Of a stretch of 5,342 bases of DNA, positions 1 through 5,342 are shown piece after piece; positions within the stretch are counted from its first letter, which is position 1; every line of letters starts with the position of its first letter. Below the pieces are notes generated by a model. It did no database searches and was not told the origin of the DNA. It saw only the letters and a list, made by a program, of their open reading frames with translations. The DNA comes from JBCCMA01 sp039026595. Lineage in GTDB: Bacteria > Pseudomonadota > Gammaproteobacteria > Steroidobacterales > JBCCMA01. A program made the position numbers and the translations under genes. Where the stretch lies: assembly GCA_039026595.1 (NCBI GenBank), contig JBCCMA010000188.1, positions 1-5,342 of the forward strand, read 5' to 3'.

Positions 1-1
1 A

Positions 2-244
2 ACTCATCCGTATATCGTGTTCCGCTCATCTGTGAATCCGCCTCGCTGGTTGCGTAATAATAACGCTAGCCAGTGTCTACAGAAGGCGGGGCAGACCACT
101 GGATACCGGGTCCTAAGATTCACAGCTGGAGAGGTCCTGAAGAGTCCTGAGTCGGTGATGTCCGTTATTGACCAAGTGGTCAGATTGATTCAGGCGGCCC
201 AGTGCCCGACATGCCGTACGACCAAGAAAACCGATCGCGAGTGA
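2..244 (+). pseudogene. Partial frame ending in a DUF559-like endonuclease C-terminus (probable remnant)
   Basis: The frame is open to the left edge, so the gene may begin outside the window; the first in-window start is GTG at 17. The only recognisable part is bases 101 to about 193, encoding GYRVLRF followed by an E-V-L and a run of hydrophobic residues (S-V-M-S-V-I-D-Q-V-V). This matches my memory of the last strand and helix of DUF559 / Vsr-like PD-(D/E)XK nucleases, which typically end 'GYRVLRFWN.EVL....V...I'. The catalytic Asp and Glu/Gln-x-Lys part of such a domain, which should precede it, is not visible in any frame from 1 to 100; that stretch is poor in recognisable motifs and has stops in the other two plus frames. 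A short Cys-x-x-Cys near the end (CPTC) is unusual for the family. I infer a decayed or recombined fragment. It could also be an unrelated small protein. Confidence 0.35.
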
Positions 245-298
245 ATGGTGCGCTTGTCACAGACCAAACCGGAGCGATTCTGAGTATTCAAGCAATAC

Positions 299-304
299 GA
301 GGGA
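299..304 (+). promoter_or_regulatory. Strong ribosome binding site for the DUF6927-like gene
   Basis: GAGGGA lies six bases before the ATG at 311. It is close to the ideal Shine-Dalgarno sequence at good spacing, so it fixes the start of the downstream gene and shows that the gene's 5' signals are intact even though its 3' end looks disturbed. Confidence 0.7.
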
Positions 305-310
305 CACGAC

Positions 311-859
311 ATGGGTTGGACTGGCACACAAAAGCCGTCAAACGTACGCGCCTACTTTGAGAACCAGCTGACGTGGGAAAGTGAAAGCGAAGCACGGCGG
401 GTCGTTGGTATCGCGATGACCCGGGGCGTCTGCTACGCCGCCCAGGAGATTCGGGATAAGCAGACCGGGCAGGTGCGAACCGTGGCGGTGATCATTCTGA
501 TCAATTACGACGCGGGCGTAATGACCTACAAAGACATGGGCGAGTGCGATGGGCCAACGGCGTGTGATTGTCCGCTGCGCATCCTTAATTGTCTTTCGAA
601 GACGACGAACGAGTTGGCGCTGGCGTGGCGGGAACGGTGTCGCGTGAGAGCAGGTCGTAAGATCCCGCCGTTTGGTGCCATGGTGAGATTTACGGAGCCT
701 CTACGCTTCGCAGACGGCACGACGGAGACGGACTTTACCGTCGAGCGATGGGGAAAAAGGCGAAGCGCTTCCGCAGACGCATGTCCTCCCCCATTGAGTT
801 GTGTAATGCGTGAGCTGTGCGATGAAAGCGGCTTCGGATGCTGGCGCGCCTGGCAGTGA
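311..859 (+). CDS. DUF6927-like 'MGWT' protein of unknown function, altered C-terminus
   Basis: The predicted 182-residue cytoplasmic protein has no signal peptide or membrane segment. It starts MGWTG, then a short amphipathic stretch (residues 13-24), a beta-rich block (31-67, ending V-I-I-L-I-N-Y-D), the motif YKDMGECDGPTACDCP (73-88), a W-R-E-R-C-R helix (106-111) and a block FGAMVRFTEPLRFADG (121-136). This order recalls the uncharacterised DUF6927 family, which is mostly seen on plasmids, phages and genomic islands; the family name is from memory. Residues up to about W147 look family-like. After that the zero-frame tail (rich in Ser, Cys, Pro) does not, whereas the -1 frame reads K-A-K-R-F-R-R-R and stops at 811-813. 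The last 159 bases lie antisense to the prepilin frame, so the C-terminus is probably not ancestral. The gene may be functional, frameshifted, or clipped by recombination. No enzymatic motif was recognised. Confidence 0.7.
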   Translation: MGWTGTQKPSNVRAYFENQLTWESESEARRVVGIAMTRGVCYAAQEIRDKQTGQVRTVAVIILINYDAGVMTYKDMGECDGPTACDCPLRILNCLSKTTNELALAWRERCRVRAGRKIPPFGAMVRFTEPLRFADGTTETDFTVERWGKRRSASADACPPPLSCVMRELCDESGFGCWRAWQ

Positions 860-1126
860 CGTACCGCCGGCTCCGCTACAACCTGTATTTACACTGGAAT
901 CGCTCGAAGCGCGTTGACCCGGATACCTGCCCAAGTGCTCGCTTCGGTAACGCTCAATGGTCTTGTTTAGCTTTGACAGGGTGGCCTCGTACGTCGACCT
1001 GGTGGCGTCCGATGCCGTCGCGCCAAACTGGGGAACAACAATCGCCGCCAGCGTCGCGAGAATGACGACGACAATGAGGAGCTCCACCAATGTGAACCCG
1101 TCGTGTTTAACTGGTATGCCTGACAT
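701..1126 (-). CDS. Orphan type IV pilin / type II secretion pseudopilin-like prepilin, 3'-truncated
   Basis: A prepilin of 141 residues from the ATG at 1126-1124 carries a 10-residue leader (MSGIPVKHDG), a cleavage/methylation site G|FTLVE with Glu at +5, and a hydrophobic helix running through LIVVVILATLAAIVVPQF. A prepilin peptidase (PilD/GspO) would cut after Gly10 and N-methylate Phe. A polar helix (about 40-65) and a Cys-containing globular part with A-A-F-I-A-Q-L-T-H-Y-T-T follow, the pattern of GspG-like small pilins. An upstream in-frame ATG at 1183 would add 19 residues with three His in a row and is unlikely, because the leader is right at 1126. After about base 782 the protein stops resembling pilins; relatives usually have a 'YGPYL..G.IP.NP' segment and 20-30 more residues. 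That part is antisense to conserved DUF6927-like sequence. I infer the true 3' end was lost. No other pilus or secretion genes are nearby, so it is an orphan. Confidence 0.7.
   Translation of the reverse strand: MSGIPVKHDGFTLVELLIVVVILATLAAIVVPQFGATASDATRSTYEATLSKLNKTIERYRSEHLGRYPGQRASSDSSVNTGCSGAGGTSLPGAPASEAAFIAQLTHYTTQWGRTCVCGSASPFSPSLDGKVRLRRAVCEA
751..757 (+). other. GGGAAAA slippery heptamer, possible -1 frameshift site
   Basis: In the frame of the gene starting at 311 the bases split as G GGA AAA, exactly the X XXY YYZ layout of a -1 slippery site. A -1 shift would replace the 33 residues after K149 with an 18-residue basic tail ending at a TGA at 811-813, giving 167 residues. A weak bulged hairpin (760-774) begins only two bases downstream, and I see no strong stimulatory pseudoknot or upstream Shine-Dalgarno. 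The run of four G and five A could equally be the site of a simple indel mutation. Confidence 0.3.
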
Positions 1127-1152
1127 ATGTTCCGCGTAATACGGTGCGTGGT

Positions 1153-1213
1153 GATGCCTGCGACTGCCCGAGACGGTCGGCATCGCGATCGGGCATCCCG
1201 GAATAGCGCCCGA
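1153..1213. repeat. Overlapping inverted repeats upstream of the prepilin
   Basis: GCCCGA occurs at 1166-1171 and again at 1208-1213, with its complement TCGGGC at 1189-1194 between them, so the central arm can pair with either side but not both. A further imperfect stem pairs GATGCC (1153-1158) and GAC (1162-1164) with GTC/GGCATC (1176-1184), leaving a three-base bulge. The block sits in the untranslated leader region of the minus-strand prepilin, 27 to 87 bases from its ATG. It could be a leader-RNA switch, a REP-like palindrome or chance in GC-rich DNA. The remainder of the gap 1214-1395 holds no gene or convincing promoter that I can support. Confidence 0.35.
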
Positions 1214-1395
1214 ACGAGCGACAACGGCCGGTCCAATAGTCTCAAAAATCCGCAGCCACCCCGCGCATTTGCCTCACATTTCCTGTTTCCGAACGGTTCA
1301 TGGGCCAAAATGCAGCAATTCTCAAGTGATACTTGTGGGTGCGTCCACGGCTATTTAAGCTTGGACACCGGCAAAAAACAGGTGCGAAACCCCCC

Positions 1396-1620
1396 ATGAT
1401 GTCTTCTCCATTTCCCCAGAACTATGACCAATGGCGTCATTGCATCACCGTCGAATGTGGCATCCCGCTCACATCGGAGTACGTAGAGCAGCGGCTGCGA
1501 GTCTGGCGTGATGAAAGCGCACAGGAAACACGGCGATTTCGCGAACTCTACGGCGATGACTACTGGAAGTTCATGACGAGCTGCTTCGAACGGGCGAGCA
1601 CCGAGCTGAAGGGCAAGTAA
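1396..1620 (+). CDS. Small conserved-looking hypothetical protein (74 aa)
   Basis: The protein starts at the first of two adjacent ATG codons (1396 or 1399). An in-frame ATG at 1333 would add an Arg/Lys-rich stretch that looks like untranslated sequence. The product is acidic, aromatic-rich and soluble: it opens FPQNYDQWRHCITVECGIPL, continues with an amphipathic helix containing Y-V-E-Q-R-L and an R-D-E-S-A-Q-E-T-R-R-F segment, and ends Y-G-D-D-Y-W then F-E-R-A. I recall similar 70-80 residue hypothetical proteins in gammaproteobacteria with 'QWRHCITVECGIPLT' and 'ET..F...YG', but can assign no function or Pfam name. The ribosome binding site is weak (AGGTG about 12 bases upstream, followed by a run of C). 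Good amino-acid composition and that remembered similarity argue it is real. It lies alone between the divergent prepilin and the M48 gene. Confidence 0.65.
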   Translation: MMSSPFPQNYDQWRHCITVECGIPLTSEYVEQRLRVWRDESAQETRRFRELYGDDYWKFMTSCFERASTELKGK

Positions 1621-1774
1621 TCGTCGTATCACAAAGGCCGCTCGCAACGGTCCGGCTCGTTAAAAGCGCATTTCGCCCTGTCTCGCGCGCCTGACCGTCA
1701 CTCGGGTCGGTTGGCTCATATAAGCGCTTCGGTACGAATCACTAGCATCTAGCGCAGGATCCACTGATTCCAAT

Positions 1775-1778
1775 GGAG
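1775..1778 (+). promoter_or_regulatory. Ribosome binding site of the M48 peptidase gene
   Basis: GGAG ends six bases before the ATG at 1785 and supports that start. The preceding gap (1621-1774) contains no gene. A TATAAG at 1719-1724 might be a -10 box, but no -35 sits at a proper distance, so the promoter is not assigned. Confidence 0.6.
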
Positions 1779-1784
1779 TAGCGC

Positions 1785-3761
1785 ATGAGCACGGACACAC
1801 TGGACGACTTCAGAGCACTCGAAGCACTCTACACAGAAAAGCCGGGCGCTTACCGCCGTAAGGTCATGCGGCTAATTGCAACGGGCTATCTGTACATCGT
1901 ACTGGCCATTGGTGCCATTGTTGCTCTGGTGATCGGCGGCGCCATCGCGTTTGGCACTGGCTCGATCAGCTTTGCGTTTCTGGACAATTACATTCGGGGT
2001 GCGCTGCCGCTTCTTATCGTGGCCGCCATCATGGCTCGGGCGTTGTTTGTGCGCATACCGCCGCCTGAGGGCGTGGTGCTCGATAATCAGGAAAAGGCTC
2101 AGGTCATCGCGTTTATCGACGACATTCGGAAGGCCACCGGAAACCTTGAGATTCATGATGTCGTGATCACCAACGAGCTGAATGCAGCCGTTCAGCAGTT
2201 GCCGACTTTCGGGATCATCGGTCCGTCGAAAAACTACCTCATCCTCGGTCTGCCGCTGCTTGATCTGTGTACGCCGGATGAGATCAAGGCGATCATCGCC
2301 CACGAGTTTGGTCACCTGAGCCATCGGCACGGCCGCATTGGCGCTATGGTTTACCGGCTCAACACGACACTGGTGCGAGCGGCCCAGGAAGTTGAAGAGA
2401 AATCGAAACGCGGTACGCACGCACGGTCCTATCGTGCGCTGCTTTGGTTTCAGAAGAAATTCAACAAACTGACGTTCGCCATGCGCCGCGGCCAAGAGTA
2501 CGAAGCGGATCGGGTCGCGGCACACGCCACGAGTGCCGAGGCGATCGCCTCATCGTTGTGCCGGCTGTACGCATTGGATCGACCGCTGGCCGCCCATTGG
2601 GATGGCATCTGGGCGACGCCGCGTCACAAAGCGAGCAACACGTCCGTGGCACCGTTCGCCCAATTGCGCACCTCCGTGGCCGGTCAGTACGACGCCGATG
2701 CGGGGCGCGGTGCGGTGGAAGCGGCCATGCAAATCGAAACGGGCTACTCCGATTCGCATCCAAGCCTGCAGGACCGACTGGCCGCTTTGCAAGCCGAGCC
2801 GGTCACTCGCTTTGACTTCGAAAACAGCGCGTTGGATAGCGTTTTCGACCCGAACACCCGGGCGGAGGTCACGCGCAAGGTCGAGGACCGCTGGCAACGC
2901 GAATCAGCTGAGAACTGGCGTAACGCCTGCGAGCACTACGCTTCTGTGGAATCGCAGATTAAGGATCTTCAGTCGAGGCGCGATGACTTGGATGCAGAAG
3001 GGCTCTTTCAACTGGCGCGCCTGATCGAGGACCTTGACGGTACGGCGGCCGCCTACGATGTCTTTCAGCAGATGGCGGATGACCAGCCGGATGAGGCATG
3101 GGTCCAGTTCCATTGGGGGCGCGTCAACCTGCATGAGCATTTCCACATCGCGGAGCCCGCCTTGATCGGCGCCGCAGAACGGGATCTGGAACTCGTCGGA
3201 AAAGTTGCCCCAATGCTGCGTTTTGGCTACGAGCAACTTGGCGAACCTGAGCGAATCGAGCGTTTCGAACCGCTGCTCGAGCGCTACGACGCCATCTGCA
3301 AAGCCGCCGATGAGGAACGCCAGACGATTCACAGTGACGACATCTACGATCCGATCGACCTGTCGGACGACGCCCGGGAATCGCTGCGGGCGTTCTTTGC
3401 CAGATTCGAGGAGCTGCGCAAAGTGTGGCTGGTCAAAAAGCGCGTCACGCACTTTCAGGGCTCGCCTGCTCTGCTGCTGGGCTACGACGTCAACACGTGG
3501 CACAACGACGTGGAGGTGAATGAACAAAGCTGGGGCCAGCGGGTTACCGACACGGCGGTGCGCGCCTTTCCCCTGCTGGATCAGTCCTTCTGGTTGATCG
3601 TGGAGAAGAAAAGCGAGTGGCGCGCCGTACTCGACGGGGTAGAAGGCTCGGTCATTCACACCGGGACGGGCAAGGCCAGGAAGCCTCTGTGGCAAAAGCT
3701 GTTTCTCGGTTTTCTTGTGCTGGGCTTGGTGGCCTTAATCACGGCGGCGCTGATCGCCTAG
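1785..3761 (+). CDS. Membrane-anchored M48 family zinc metallopeptidase with TPR-like and C-terminal extension
   Basis: This 658-residue integral membrane protease is related to HtpX/Ste24 peptidases, which degrade or process membrane proteins and serve in envelope quality control. Two hydrophobic segments near the N-terminus (about 30-56 and 72-88) precede the peptidase domain (about 92-340). It holds the zinc motif HEFGH (H173, E174 catalytic, H177), the third ligand Glu238 in E-Y-E-A-D, and the conserved HPSLQDR motif (325-331). All catalytic residues are intact. A TPR-like helical region follows (about 405-452, with alternating small and aromatic positions), then a charged region of unknown fold, and a final hydrophobic helix (638-658) that could be a third anchor. 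HtpX is about 290 residues, so more than half of this protein is extension, perhaps for substrate binding. It is a single gene with its own ribosome binding site; the adjacent genes do not reveal its substrate. Family assignment is firm, substrate unknown. Confidence 0.93.
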   Translation: MSTDTLDDFRALEALYTEKPGAYRRKVMRLIATGYLYIVLAIGAIVALVIGGAIAFGTGSISFAFLDNYIRGALPLLIVAAIMARALFVRIPPPEGVVLDNQEKAQVIAFIDDIRKATGNLEIHDVVITNELNAAVQQLPTFGIIGPSKNYLILGLPLLDLCTPDEIKAIIAHEFGHLSHRHGRIGAMVYRLNTTLVRAAQEVEEKSKRGTHARSYRALLWFQKKFNKLTFAMRRGQEYEADRVAAHATSAEAIASSLCRLYALDRPLAAHWDGIWATPRHKASNTSVAPFAQLRTSVAGQYDADAGRGAVEAAMQIETGYSDSHPSLQDRLAALQAEPVTRFDFENSALDSVFDPNTRAEVTRKVEDRWQRESAENWRNACEHYASVESQIKDLQSRRDDLDAEGLFQLARLIEDLDGTAAAYDVFQQMADDQPDEAWVQFHWGRVNLHEHFHIAEPALIGAAERDLELVGKVAPMLRFGYEQLGEPERIERFEPLLERYDAICKAADEERQTIHSDDIYDPIDLSDDARESLRAFFARFEELRKVWLVKKRVTHFQGSPALLLGYDVNTWHNDVEVNEQSWGQRVTDTAVRAFPLLDQSFWLIVEKKSEWRAVLDGVEGSVIHTGTGKARKPLWQKLFLGFLVLGLVALITAALIA

Positions 3762-3834
3762 CTGTCCGGTGCCCAACGGACCACCCGATTCGGGGGCCTC
3801 GCAGAACGACGCCACGGCCTGATGCCGGTGTTCG

Positions 3835-3861
3835 TTGACAAAACGGAGCCTTCCATATTTT
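3835..3861 (+). promoter_or_regulatory. Candidate sigma-70 promoter for the dipeptidase operon
   Basis: A perfect -35 box TTGACA (3835-3840) is followed 15 bases later by TATTTT (3856-3861), inside a locally AT-rich stretch. The spacer is shorter than ideal and the -10 matches four of six positions. It would give a 5' leader of roughly 65-70 bases before the ATG at 3936. The gap 3762-3834 after the M48 stop has only a weak hairpin (GTCCG at 3764-3768 with CGGAC at 3777-3781) without a T tract, so no intrinsic terminator is called. Confidence 0.4.
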
Positions 3862-3865
3862 TTGT

Positions 3866-3924
3866 TCCTTTGTCATAAGCACCGTGATTTTTCGCGTATC
3901 GTAGCCGCTTGTGACCACAAAGGA
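3866..3924 (+). promoter_or_regulatory. Inverted repeat that includes the dipeptidase Shine-Dalgarno
   Basis: TCCTTTGT (3866-3873) is the exact complement of ACAAAGGA (3917-3924). The second arm contains AAAGGA, the best ribosome binding site for the ATG at 3936 (11 bases upstream, a rather long spacing). Pairing in the leader RNA across a 43-base loop would hide the site. It may be a translational control element, but an 8-base match at this distance can also arise by chance. Confidence 0.25.
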
Positions 3925-3935
3925 CCGACAGGATT

Positions 3936-5213
3936 ATGGCGTCGCCACACTATTTTCTTCCGGGATTGATAACCACGGTTTTGCTGAGCGGCTGCGTCGG
4001 CCAGTCCACGCAGAAAAACCCATCAAGTGACAGCGAGACGCAATTAGTTGTCAGAGCACTGGCCATTCATGACCGTGTCCTGACCGTGGATACGCACGCG
4101 GACACGCCGCTGCGACTGCTCGAGCCCGGCTTTGATCTGGCCCAGCGCCACGACCCCAAAGAGACCGGATCAAAGGTCGACTACCCGCGCATGAAAGACG
4201 GCGGTCTGGATGCCATTTTCTTTGCCACGTTCGTCGCTCAGGGCATTCGGGACACCGACAATCACTCACGCGCCAAAGCCCTGGCCCTGCAGATGATCGA
4301 TGCGGTACGTGCGTCGATCGACGCCAATCCGGAGACGGTGGGGCTCGCGCTGAACCCCGCGGATGCGTACGTCCTCGAGAAAGCCGGCAAGCGCGCCATT
4401 TACCTTGGCATTGAGAACGGCTACCCGGTTGGCAACGACGTCGCGAATGTGACGGAGTACTACGAGAAAGGAGTGCGCTACATCACGCTCGTTCACTCGG
4501 ACAACAACGACCTCGCTGATTCCGCCACCGATGACAACGGTGCGGAACACGGTGGCATCAGCCCGCTCGGCGAGGCGGTGGTGGCCGAGATGAACCGTCT
4601 TGGAATCATGGTGGATGTGTCGCACGGCAGCGACGAGGTGTTCTACGACGCGATCCGCGCGTCAAAAGCACCGATCATTGCCAGCCATTCCAACGCGCGG
4701 GGGCTTGTCGATCACAGGCGCAACATGACCGACGACATGCTGCGCGCGATGGCCGAAAATGGCGGCGTGGTGCAGCTCACTATGTTGTCGGATTACTTGC
4801 GACCCGCGCCGGACAACCCCGAACGCAGAGCCGCGTTGGATGCGCTGGCGGCCAAAGCAAAGCCCGCGATTGAAATGACGCGGGAAGAGCGCTCCGCGTT
4901 CTCGACGGCGCGCCGCGAGATCACCCGTCGTTTCCCGAATCCGTCTGCGACGGTGGCCGATGCCATTGACCATATCGACCACATCGTCGCGGTCGCTGGG
5001 ATCGATCACGTTGGTATCGGCTGCGATTTTGACGGCGGGGGCGGGATCGACGGCGTCTTCGATGTCAGCGAAGTGCGTAATCTCACCATAGAGATGGTCC
5101 GACGCGGCTATACTGAAGCGCAGATCAGGAAGATCTGGGGTGGGAATCTGATGCGTGTTTTTCGCGAGGTCCAGAGCGTCGCGGACCGGCTCCAATCCGA
5201 ACGCGCTGACTGA
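3936..5213 (+). CDS. Membrane dipeptidase, M19 family, predicted lipoprotein
   Basis: This 425-residue binuclear-zinc dipeptidase of the renal dipeptidase-like M19 family (amidohydrolase TIM barrel) hydrolyses dipeptides, in some members including D-amino-acid-containing ones. The N-terminus is a short lipoprotein signal with lipobox L17-S-G-C20, so the mature protein is probably lipid-anchored in the envelope, facing the periplasm. Catalytic residues can be matched by motif to the mammalian enzyme: H54 and D56 in T-H-A-D-T-P, E160 in G-I-E-N-G, H187 in V-H-S-D-N-N-D-L-A-D-S, H230 in V-S-H-G-S, H251 in S-H-S-N-A-R, and D364 in G-I-G-C-D-F-D-G. None is missing. Length and domain order are typical. 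The Cys before D-F-D-G, where Ser is common, is a minor variation. The gene is followed closely by a second secreted protein and probably heads an operon from the promoter near 3835. Family assignment is firm; the physiological substrate is not shown. Confidence 0.95.
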   Translation: MASPHYFLPGLITTVLLSGCVGQSTQKNPSSDSETQLVVRALAIHDRVLTVDTHADTPLRLLEPGFDLAQRHDPKETGSKVDYPRMKDGGLDAIFFATFVAQGIRDTDNHSRAKALALQMIDAVRASIDANPETVGLALNPADAYVLEKAGKRAIYLGIENGYPVGNDVANVTEYYEKGVRYITLVHSDNNDLADSATDDNGAEHGGISPLGEAVVAEMNRLGIMVDVSHGSDEVFYDAIRASKAPIIASHSNARGLVDHRRNMTDDMLRAMAENGGVVQLTMLSDYLRPAPDNPERRAALDALAAKAKPAIEMTREERSAFSTARREITRRFPNPSATVADAIDHIDHIVAVAGIDHVGIGCDFDGGGGIDGVFDVSEVRNLTIEMVRRGYTEAQIRKIWGGNLMRVFREVQSVADRLQSERAD

Positions 5214-5225
5214 CGAGAAGAAACG

Positions 5226-5342
5226 TTGCGCAGCGTCGCTTGGTGCCTCTTGTCGTGTTGGCTTCTCATCACGGCCCTGAGTGCGTCCGCGCATCCCTTG
5301 CGGCTGTCGCTCAGCCAGATTGACTACGCCGACGGCGCGCTG
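5226..5342 (+). CDS. Secreted DUF6702-like protein, N-terminal part, cut by window edge
   Basis: A frame starting with TTG at 5226, five bases after GAGAAG (5215-5220), runs open to the right edge (39 codons). It encodes a classic Sec signal peptide: Arg near the start, a hydrophobic core rich in Leu, Trp and Cys, and a cleavage-like A-L-S-A-S-A before H-P-L-R-L-S. The first mature residues, HPLRLSLSQIDYADGAL, fit the opening of the DUF6702 family, which typically begins 'H.....S...I.Y...' after its signal peptide; that match is from memory. No ATG or GTG start exists in this frame between the preceding in-frame TGA (5211-5213) and the signal peptide, so TTG is the most credible start. Only 12 bases separate it from the dipeptidase stop, implying co-transcription and perhaps coupled translation. 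Function is unknown; the location is periplasmic or outer surface. Confidence 0.7.
   Translation, partial: MRSVAWCLLSCWLLITALSASAHPLRLSLSQIDYADGAL

Noticed and set aside
822..917. 31-codon plus-strand frame starting ATG at 822
   Set aside because: It lies antisense to conserved prepilin sequence, is Ala/Pro-rich like a shadow frame and has no ribosome binding site.
1127..1399. 90-residue plus-strand frame across the pilin upstream region
   Set aside because: Low-complexity Arg/Ser-rich composition, no ribosome binding site, and it overlaps the start of the better 74-residue gene.
1691..1724. Promoter for the M48 gene (CTGACC ... TATAAG)
   Set aside because: The spacing between the two boxes is about 22 bases and the -35 match is poor.
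1..1784. Integron cassette array (small genes separated by attC sites)
   Set aside because: The small gene sizes suggested it, but I found no pairs of RYYYAAC / GTTRRRY core sites bounding the genes; the one GTTTAAC (around 1104) lies inside the prepilin.
2904..3695. 263-residue open frame on the minus strand
   Set aside because: It is fully antisense to the well-supported M48 gene, has no recognisable domain, and long antisense frames are common opposite GC-rich genes.
3764..3781. Intrinsic terminator after the M48 gene
   Set aside because: The stem is only five base pairs and is not followed by a T tract.
4662..5294. 210-residue open frame on the minus strand
   Set aside because: It is antisense to the dipeptidase, whose catalytic motifs are intact, and shows no family features.
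1..5342. CRISPR array, tRNA/rRNA genes, insertion sequence
   Set aside because: No regularly spaced repeats, no cloverleaf or rRNA-like sequence and no transposase motif were seen on either strand.

Overview
This looks like a moderately GC-rich proteobacterial chromosome segment, most likely gammaproteobacterial. The grounds are a class III (pseudo)pilin, an HtpX/Ste24-like M48 protease with C-terminal extension, a lipoprotein-type M19 dipeptidase and the codon preferences. The assignment rests on recognised protein families only. I see no rRNA, tRNA, CRISPR array, transposase or integrase.

The window has two parts. Bases 1 to about 1650 are accessory-like: small genes and gene pieces on both strands. 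They are (i) the tail of an open frame entering from the left edge whose last third resembles the C-terminus of a DUF559-type (very-short-patch-repair-like) endonuclease, (ii) a DUF6927-like 'MGWT' protein with a strong ribosome binding site, (iii) an orphan type IV/type II secretion prepilin on the minus strand whose 3' end runs antisense into gene (ii), and (iv) a 74-residue hypothetical protein. The overlap of (ii) and (iii) is best explained by a recombination or deletion junction near base 780 that clipped the 3' ends of both convergent genes. A GGGAAAA heptamer in frame just before the junction changes which C-terminus gene (ii) would have.

Bases 1785-5342 are denser, ordinary chromosomal coding sequence, all on the plus strand. 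A 658-residue membrane-anchored M48 zinc metallopeptidase with a TPR-like and C-terminal extension is followed by a 174-base gap with a plausible promoter. Then come an exported M19 membrane dipeptidase lipoprotein and, 12 bases after its stop, a TTG-started secreted DUF6702-like protein cut by the right edge. The last two form a likely operon of cell-envelope proteins. The M48 protease probably acts in membrane-protein quality control, and nothing links it functionally to the dipeptidase beyond proximity.

I did not find a convincing new multi-gene system. The most interesting points are the pilin/DUF6927 junction, the slippery heptamer beside it, the three-armed inverted repeat upstream of the pilin, and the conserved-looking 74-residue protein.
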